DNA of 9,225 nt from Halobacteriales archaeon (GTDB taxonomy: Archaea > Thermoplasmatota > E2 > JACPAO01 > JAHFTW01). Location of the stretch: contig JAIVGU010000011.1 of the NCBI GenBank assembly GCA_020201445.1, positions 1 through 9,225 on the forward strand. The letters are read 5' to 3'. The notes under the pieces are model-generated. The model did no database searches, was not told where the DNA came from, and saw only the letters and a list, made by a program, of their open reading frames with translations. A program made the translations under genes and the position numbers. This document shows positions 5,499 to 9,225 of this stretch, piece after piece. Within the stretch, counting starts at the first letter, position 1, and each line of letters begins with the position of its first letter.

Positions 5499-6317
5499 TC
5501 AGAGCGTCGTCTGCACGCCGCCGCCCTTGCCCACCGGTTCCTTGAGAAGCGCCTCGCCCGGCTTGTGCCCGAACCGCTTGCCCTCCTCCGGCCCGGCGAG
5601 CGCGGCCACGACGCGGGGCATCGAGTCGACGGCGTTGCCCTCGAACGGGTTGGTGACGATGCAGTACGCCTCCTTCCACGGGGCCTGTGCGGCGCGCTTG
5701 CGGACCTCCAGGATGTCGGCGAGCCGGTCGGCGACGGTGACGTGGCGGCCGCGCTTGTGGATGTGCTTGCCCGTGAACCGGAGGTAGCCTTTCTCGGCGG
5801 TGGCCCACGGGGGGGCGAAGGCGCCGGGGAAGGTGGACCAGACGAGCGGCGCCTCGTGGTCCTCGAGCAGGCTGCGGAAGGCGTCGGTGAACCACGACGG
5901 GTTGCGCACCTCGACGGCGAACGTCCCCGGCTCGCCCAGCCGCAGGAGCTCCTGGAGAAGTTCCGAGCCCTTGAGGCGGTCGAGGCTGGGCGGGAACTGG
6001 AGCAGCACAGGCCCCAGCTTCTTGGCGTCGCGCAGCGGGGCGAGGCCGGCCATGAACTGCCGTGCCTTCTCCACGCCGGCGCCCTCGTGCGTCACCGACT
6101 CGTGCATCTTGGGCAGGAACTCGAACCCTTTTGGCGTCTGCTCCACCCACTCCGCCAGCTCCCTGCCCGGCATCCTGTGCGCCAGCACGTCCGCCTCCGC
6201 CACGTCGAACAGGGCGGCGTAGCGCGGCAGGTACTCGGCGTGCGGCGTGCGCAGGGGATAGAGCGCGTTGTCGAAGTGGCTGTTCGACCAGGCCGCCAGC
6301 CCGAAGCGGGTCCGCAC
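5499..6317 (-). CDS. DUF72 (YecE) family protein
   Basis: The protein is 272 residues from the GTG at 6317. Family features run in order: RFGLAAWSNSHFDNALYP (4-21, the 'G.sgw....YP' opening), the segment LPRYAALFDVAEADV (30-44), TPKGFEFLPKMHESVTH (61-77), LGPVLLQFPPSLDRLKGSELL (101-121), FAVEVRNPSW (133-142), GYLRFTGKH (177-185) and CIVTNPFEGNAVDSMPRVVAAL (219-240). These are the conserved blocks of the TIM-barrel DUF72 family (COG1801), which has no agreed biochemical function. Length is normal for the family. The final ~25 residues are glycine/lysine-rich and may be a lineage-specific tail. I accept GTG because homologues begin only a few residues before the 'G..gW' block, and no in-frame ATG precedes it. 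No SD is seen. CTCATAG (plus-strand 6339-6345) is centred 25 bases upstream, which suggests a leaderless mRNA. It is divergent from the lipoprotein gene and convergent with the winged-helix gene. Confidence 0.88.
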   Translation of the reverse strand: MRTRFGLAAWSNSHFDNALYPLRTPHAEYLPRYAALFDVAEADVLAHRMPGRELAEWVEQTPKGFEFLPKMHESVTHEGAGVEKARQFMAGLAPLRDAKKLGPVLLQFPPSLDRLKGSELLQELLRLGEPGTFAVEVRNPSWFTDAFRSLLEDHEAPLVWSTFPGAFAPPWATAEKGYLRFTGKHIHKRGRHVTVADRLADILEVRKRAAQAPWKEAYCIVTNPFEGNAVDSMPRVVAALAGPEEGKRFGHKPGEALLKEPVGKGGGVQTTL

Positions 6318-6338
6318 GCCGGGGCATGGGCCTGGGCC

Positions 6339-6345
6339 CTATGAG
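6339..6345. promoter_or_regulatory. Weak TATA-like element in the DUF72/lipoprotein divergent spacer
   Basis: CTATGAG (CTCATAG on the minus strand) is the only AT-leaning heptamer in the GC-rich spacer 6318-6386. It lies 25 bases from the DUF72 GTG at 6317 and 45 bases from the lipoprotein ATG at 6387, so either gene could use it. The match to the TATA consensus is poor. Confidence 0.25.
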
Positions 6346-6386
6346 TCCTCCCAAGGCTCAAGAGACCGCCCCTGTCTGGCCAGCCC

Positions 6387-7838
6387 ATGCGTTCCCTCCT
6401 GCCCGCCCTCCTGCTCTGCCTCGCCCTCCTGGCCGGCTGCGCCCAGCCCCCGGCCGCGCCCCCCGAGCCGCCGGCGCCGGCCCCGCCCATGGAGATGCGG
6501 GTGCTGCCCAACGCCACGGCCCCGGCCGGCGACCTGGTGGCGGCCACCTACCGCGCCGGCAAGGCGGTGGGCACCGGCTTCCTCGGCGAGCCCACCCTCG
6601 TCGCCGACGCCTGGGGCCGCCTCCTGCTGACCTTCCCCGGCTGCGAGGGCAGCCACAGCCAGTGCCTCAACGCGCCCATCTTCCGCAGCGCCGACGGCGG
6701 GGCGAGCTGGGAGTCGCTGAACCGGCTCCGCAACGGCAGCCTGGACCCCGGCTCGCCGCGCGCCAACGGCGACGCGATGCTCTCCATCGACGCGGCAGGC
6801 GCCCTCTACGCCAGCAACCTGGGCAGCGGCCTGCCGCACTGGCGCTCCGTGGACGACGGCGCGACCTGGGAGTACCGCGGCAACCCGGTCCCCAAGGGCG
6901 CCGGCTCCGACCGGCAGTGGAGCTGGGGCGGGCCGAACGGCACGGTCGTCACCGCATGGATGGCCACCAGCCCGGCGCGCGCGGCGGCGGTGGCGGTGAG
7001 CCACGACGGCGGCTCCAAGTGGACGAAGCCCGCCACGCTGGACGCCAGCATCGGCTGGATTGGCCCCATCGCGGGCAGCCCCGACGGCCAGCGGCTCCTC
7101 GTCGCCTACACCAAGCCGCTCAACAGCGACCAGCCCGTCGTCGGCGGCGTGCTGCTGCCGAAGGACCCGCAGGTCGAGTTGCGGCTGCTGCGCTCCCTCG
7201 ACGGCGGCGCCACCTGGGGCATCGTCGGCACCGGGCACGTCATCACCAAGGACCCCGCCGTGTCGCAGTGGTCCGGCACCCTGATGGCCCCCGCCTTGGC
7301 GCGCACCGGCGACGGCACCCTGGTCTACGCCTGGAGCGAGCAGCGCCTCGACCCCGAGGGCCGCGCCGCCTCCACCGTCGCGTCCGTCTACACCATGGCC
7401 AGCAAGGACGACGGCGCCACCTGGGGCGCGCCCCGGCTGCTGTCCGGCGACCGCACCGCCATCATGCCGTGGGTCGTGGGCGGCGCGGGCGGCCGCTACG
7501 CGGTGGGCTACTACGCCGCCAGCGACGTCCACGTCGACTCGGACTACGAGGGCACCTGGGACATGGAGGCCACGGTGGTGGACGGCGAGCGCGCGGCCAC
7601 CGCCGTCGTTGCCGCCAAGGTGCACAGCGGCGGCATCTGCACCAAGGGCGGCGGCTGCAGCACCTCCGACCGCTCGATGCTGGACTTCCTCGGCGGCGCC
7701 CTGCTGCCCGACGGCCGCGTCGCGTGGGCCTACGCCTCCAGCGCCGGCATCGCCGCGGACCCGCGGGGCTTCGTGCTCGGCGGCGACGGCACCTCGGTCC
7801 TCGTCGCGGTGCAGGACGGCGGCTCGCGGCTGCTCTGA
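6387..7838 (+). CDS. Secreted lipoprotein with five Asp-box (BNR) repeats, sialidase-like propeller
   Basis: The protein is 483 residues long. Residues 1-18 form a lipoprotein signal: MRSLLPALLLCLALLAGC with lipobox L15-A16-G17-C18. A Pro/Ala-rich tether follows (19-35). Five Asp-boxes of the form SxDxGxxW are visible: SADGGASW (101-108), SVDDGATW (154-161), SHDGGSKW (205-212), SLDGGATW (270-277) and SKDDGATW (339-346). Their spacing of 50-70 residues fits blades of a six-bladed beta-propeller like sialidases and other BNR proteins. Paired cysteines (86/93 and 418/424) suggest disulfides. Asp-boxes are structural, so they do not prove glycosidase activity. I could not identify a confident sialidase arginine triad or FRIP motif. 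A surface-bound glycan- or protein-binding propeller is equally likely. The ATG at 6387 gives the ideal signal peptide. No SD is visible. The gene diverges from DUF72. Long open frames opposite and overlapping it are GC-rich shadows. Confidence 0.86.
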   Translation: MRSLLPALLLCLALLAGCAQPPAAPPEPPAPAPPMEMRVLPNATAPAGDLVAATYRAGKAVGTGFLGEPTLVADAWGRLLLTFPGCEGSHSQCLNAPIFRSADGGASWESLNRLRNGSLDPGSPRANGDAMLSIDAAGALYASNLGSGLPHWRSVDDGATWEYRGNPVPKGAGSDRQWSWGGPNGTVVTAWMATSPARAAAVAVSHDGGSKWTKPATLDASIGWIGPIAGSPDGQRLLVAYTKPLNSDQPVVGGVLLPKDPQVELRLLRSLDGGATWGIVGTGHVITKDPAVSQWSGTLMAPALARTGDGTLVYAWSEQRLDPEGRAASTVASVYTMASKDDGATWGAPRLLSGDRTAIMPWVVGGAGGRYAVGYYAASDVHVDSDYEGTWDMEATVVDGERAATAVVAAKVHSGGICTKGGGCSTSDRSMLDFLGGALLPDGRVAWAYASSAGIAADPRGFVLGGDGTSVLVAVQDGGSRLL

Positions 7839-8019
7839 CTAGAACGCGCCTCTGGCAGTTGGGCTTGCAGTTGAGGCCAGATGGCAGGTCCATCCAGTAC
7901 AGCGTAGGAGTCGTCGCCTTGATGGACGAGAATCGAGTTCGCGCAGGGCTGACCCTTGTCCCCCCGCAACGCCTGGCTGCGGCGCGGCGGACTCTGAAGC
8001 CGGGGAGGCGGCGGAATCG
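7839..8019. other. Intergenic region without a supportable gene
   Basis: Composition drops between the lipoprotein stop and the eL21 promoter. I see a short inverted repeat GTCCATC (7888-7894) / GATGGAC (7921-7927) and a 13-bp-period direct repeat GCAGTTG (7855-7861 and 7868-7874). A minus-strand frame starting at 7969 reads MRGDKGQPCANSILVHQGDDSYAVL and then runs into the lipoprotein gene. It could be a gene remnant, but I recognise nothing and do not call it. Confidence 0.4.
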
Positions 8020-8027
8020 CTATAAAC
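8020..8027 (+). promoter_or_regulatory. TATA box of the eL21-rpoF-DUF655 operon
   Basis: CTATAAAC is the best archaeal TATA box in the window and lies in otherwise GC-rich DNA. A start of transcription about 25 bases after its centre would be near 8048, leaving a 5' leader of about 55 bases before the eL21 ATG at 8103. The leader has an SD (AAGGT at 8092-8096), consistent with a leadered mRNA. Confidence 0.65.
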
Positions 8028-8029
8028 AG

Positions 8030-8039
8030 GGACCGGTCC
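8030..8039. promoter_or_regulatory. 10-bp perfect palindrome between TATA box and expected TSS
   Basis: GGACCGGTCC is self-complementary over 10 bp and begins three bases after the TATA box, where a repressor would block polymerase recruitment. In GC-rich DNA such a palindrome can arise by chance, so a regulatory role is only suggested by position. Confidence 0.3.
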
Positions 8040-8068
8040 TGGCCGCCCTACCCACCCGTGGTGCCCCA

Positions 8069-8085
8069 CCCAGGGCGCCGCTGGG
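8069..8085 (+). promoter_or_regulatory. Small hairpin in the eL21 mRNA leader
   Basis: CCCAG (8069-8073) pairs with CTGGG (8081-8085) around a 7-base loop that contains GGCGCC. It ends six bases before the SD at 8092-8096. Autogenous control of ribosomal protein operons often uses leader structures, but nothing here identifies a known one. Confidence 0.25.
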
Positions 8086-8102
8086 CAACCGAAGGTCCGA
8101 CC

Positions 8103-8396
8103 ATGCCCGTCCGCTCCAAGGGGCTCCGCTCCAAGACCCGCCACCTGCTCCTGAAGGACCCGCGCAAGCGCGGCGTGCTGCCTCCCAACCGCGTCCTGGC
8201 GGAGTTCCCCGTCGGCAGCCGCGTCGCCATCAAGATGGAGCCCAGCCAGCACAAGGGGATGACCCACAAGCGCTTCCAGGGCCTCACCGGCACGGTGGCG
8301 TCCAAGCAGGGCTCCGCCTTCGTCATCGACGTGATGCACGGCAACATGGCCAAGACCCTGGTCGTGCGCGCCGAGCACCTGCTGGCCCTCGAGTGA
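8103..8396 (+). CDS. rpl21e: Ribosomal protein eL21 (L21e), large subunit
   Basis: The protein is 97 residues long, the normal archaeal length. The sequence MPVRSKGLRSKTRHLLLKDPRKRGVLPPNRVLAEFPVGSRVAIKMEPS carries the family's basic N-terminus (GLRSKTRH.L.K..R.RG), then the beta-barrel beginning at 'l.ef..G..V.Ik.dps'. HKRFQGLTGTV (55-65) and VRAEHLLAL (88-96) are the other conserved blocks. It is a structural protein of the large subunit, shared by archaea and eukaryotes and absent from bacteria, and is one of the clearest lineage markers here. I chose the ATG at 8103 over the in-frame GTG at 8058 because all homologues start at this motif and because AAGGT precedes it by 6 bases. First gene of an operon with rpoF and DUF655. 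Its basic composition, unlike the acidic haloarchaeal protein, helps exclude a salt-in halophile. Confidence 0.96.
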   Translation: MPVRSKGLRSKTRHLLLKDPRKRGVLPPNRVLAEFPVGSRVAIKMEPSQHKGMTHKRFQGLTGTVASKQGSAFVIDVMHGNMAKTLVVRAEHLLALE

Positions 8397-8400
8397 GGTG
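8395..8400 (+). promoter_or_regulatory. Ribosome binding site GAGGTG for rpoF, overlapping the eL21 stop
   Basis: GAGGTG lies 6 bases before the ATG at 8407 and shares two bases with the TGA of eL21. It fixes the rpoF start at 8407 rather than at the in-frame GTG inside this motif (8398), and suggests translational coupling of the two genes. Confidence 0.75.
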
Positions 8401-8406
8401 CCCGCC

Positions 8407-8772
8407 ATGAGCGACGTCGACGTCATCCTCGAGGAGGCCGCCGAGGCGGGCCGCCTGGTCCCGCTGGCCGAGGTCAAGGCGATGCTGGAGAAGGCGCAGA
8501 AGGACCGCGAGGAGCTGACCTACGAGCAGAAGATTGCGCTGGAGCACGCCAAGCGCTTCGCCCGCGTGGACGCCAAGACGGCCAAGAAGGTCGTCGGCGA
8601 GGTCCAGAAGGCGTTCCCCGACCTGGAGGAGAAGTTCGCGGTGCGCGTGGCGGACCTGCTGCCGCAGCACCCCGACGACGTGCGCGCCCTGTTCCAGAAG
8701 TCCCGCCACGAGCTGACGGACGCGGACATCGAGCGCGTCATCGCCATCGTCGACGCCAACTACACCGCCTAG
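8407..8772 (+). CDS. rpoF: DNA-directed RNA polymerase subunit F (Rpb4 homologue)
   Basis: The protein is 121 residues long. Residues 38-120 show the archaeal Rpb4 core: LTYEQKIALEHAKRFARVDAKTAKKVV (38-63), then FAVRVADLLPQHPDDVRALFQKSRHELTDADIERVIAIVDAN (77-118), an HRDC-like helical bundle. It partners RpoE (Rpb7) to form the stalk of RNA polymerase, which binds emerging RNA and helps open the promoter. The N-terminal part (1-37), LEEAAEAGRLVPLAEVKAMLEKAQ, is the usual small tip region. Length is typical. It starts 10 bases after the eL21 stop with its own GAGGTG SD, and ends 11 bases before DUF655. The gene order eL21-rpoF-DUF655 is a conserved archaeal arrangement, which supports the assignment. 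Confidence 0.95.
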   Translation: MSDVDVILEEAAEAGRLVPLAEVKAMLEKAQKDREELTYEQKIALEHAKRFARVDAKTAKKVVGEVQKAFPDLEEKFAVRVADLLPQHPDDVRALFQKSRHELTDADIERVIAIVDANYTA

Positions 8773-8774
8773 GC

Positions 8775-8779
8775 GGGTG
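8775..8779 (+). promoter_or_regulatory. Ribosome binding site GGGTG for the DUF655 gene
   Basis: GGGTG sits just after the rpoF TAG and 4 bases before the ATG at 8784. The spacing is short but consistent with the GGTG-type sites of the two other operon-internal genes seen here. Confidence 0.5.
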
Positions 8780-8783
8780 CCCC

Positions 8784-9225
8784 ATGGAAGACTACGTCCA
8801 CATCCTCGACTTCCTGCCCCAGGGCCGGCCGGACTCGCCCCCCGCGCGCCGCGAGCCGACCCTGCTGGGCCTCGGCGAGCAGCAGTTCACGCTGTTCGAG
8901 CTGGTCCCCAAGCCGGGCGCCAGCTTCACCATCGGGGACCGCGCCTACGTCGGCAAGGACGTCGAGCAGCGCAGCCTGGTGCAGAAGATCCGCGGGCGCA
9001 TCATGTACCACGAGCTGACCCCGGCGGCGCACGGCGAGCTGCCCTACGTCATCGAGGACATCGTGCGCTCGGACCCCAACCGTTTCCTCAAGTTCTTCAA
9101 CGACGCGCCGAGCATCTCGGTGCGCTACCACGCGCTGGAGCTGCTGCCCGGCATCGGCAAGAAGTCGGTCGAGCACCTGGTGCAGGAGCGCAAGGCCCCC
9201 TTCGCGTCCCTGGAGGACCTGGAGC
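8784..9225 (+). CDS. DUF655 family helix-hairpin-helix protein, C-terminus beyond the window
   Basis: I translated 147 codons by hand to the right edge and found no stop. The N-terminus MEDYVHILDFLPQG is the family opening. A beta-rich S1/OB-like domain follows (FTLFELVPKPGASFTIGDRAYVGKD, 35-59), then IRGRIMYHELTPAAHGELPYVIEDIVRSDPNRFLKFFNDA (69-108). A helix-hairpin-helix motif comes after it, LELLPGIGKKSVEHLVQERK (118-137), with the GIGKK hairpin typical of non-specific nucleic acid binding. This is the archaeal COG1491/DUF655 protein, a putative RNA-binding protein of unknown role, normally found after rpoF and often before the rRNA dimethyltransferase gene ksgA/dim1, which would lie just past this window. 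The link to ribosome biogenesis is inference from gene neighbourhood. About a quarter of the protein should be missing, judging from the usual family length. Confidence 0.92.
   Translation, partial: MEDYVHILDFLPQGRPDSPPARREPTLLGLGEQQFTLFELVPKPGASFTIGDRAYVGKDVEQRSLVQKIRGRIMYHELTPAAHGELPYVIEDIVRSDPNRFLKFFNDAPSISVRYHALELLPGIGKKSVEHLVQERKAPFASLEDLE

Noticed and set aside
6339..7625. A 428-residue minus-strand open frame opposite the lipoprotein
   Set aside because: It has low-complexity Gly/Ala/Val/His composition and lies opposite a gene with a lipobox and five Asp-boxes.
7855..7874. Direct repeat GCAGTTG with a 13-bp period and the nearby GTCCATC/GATGGAC inverted repeat
   Set aside because: They are short, not centred on any gene signal and lack a T-tract, so I do not call them a terminator or a regulatory site.
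6062..8410. A 782-residue plus-strand open frame spanning DUF72, the lipoprotein and eL21
   Set aside because: It is Arg/Pro/Ala-rich throughout and crosses three well-supported genes in another frame or on the other strand. It is typical of spurious frames in GC-rich DNA.
1..9225. CRISPR array, tRNA or rRNA genes, insertion sequence
   Set aside because: I looked for regularly spaced repeats, tRNA cloverleaf landmarks, rRNA-like stretches and transposase motifs with terminal repeats, and saw none.

Overview
The window comes from an archaeon. At its right end it carries the archaeal cluster of ribosomal protein eL21, RNA polymerase subunit F (Rpb4) and a DUF655 helix-hairpin-helix protein, in that conserved order. 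The operon-internal genes are preceded by archaeal GGTG-type ribosome binding sites, and TATA-like boxes can be seen. Core coding DNA is very GC rich (hand count: 45 of 60 bases at 6901-6960). The basic, lysine-rich eL21 argues against a salt-in haloarchaeon. A high-GC Thermoplasmatota-like euryarchaeon is my best guess, held loosely.

Layout. Positions 1-1165 (minus) are the N-terminal 388 codons of a secreted protein that runs off the left edge. Positions 1274-2039 (minus) hold two overlapping small genes in a clearly lower-GC patch: a DUF4258-like protein followed by a CxxC...CxxC zinc-finger protein. This is the layout of a type II toxin-antitoxin (TA) pair. Just upstream of it, positions 2066-2114 form a large nested palindrome with 19-base arms, each arm itself a dyad. 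Next on the minus strand come a hotdog acyl-CoA thioesterase (2157-2627), a translation-factor-like beta-barrel protein with a histone-H1-like Lys/Ala/Arg tail (2699-3184), and a small secreted protein with a C-terminal anchor (3234-3932).

On the plus strand, 4017-5114 encodes a polytopic membrane protein of unknown function, overlapping by GTGA a winged-helix regulator (5111-5443). A convergent DUF72/YecE-family gene (5499-6317, minus) follows across a short intergenic spacer that carries a 9-bp tandem repeat and a small hairpin. A lipoprotein with five Asp-box (BNR) motifs (6387-7838, plus) diverges from it. After a 264-base gap with a clear TATA box comes the eL21-rpoF-DUF655 operon, cut by the right edge.

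How it works together. The right-hand operon and the EF-like protein are housekeeping information-processing genes. The secreted proteins and the lipoprotein are envelope proteins. The most unusual part is the TA-like pair with its nested operator-like palindrome, which looks like an acquired accessory island between ordinary chromosomal genes. Several genes at likely transcript starts lack a Shine-Dalgarno sequence and have a TATA-like element about 25 bases before the start codon, which suggests leaderless mRNAs. Genes inside operons use GGTG motifs instead.
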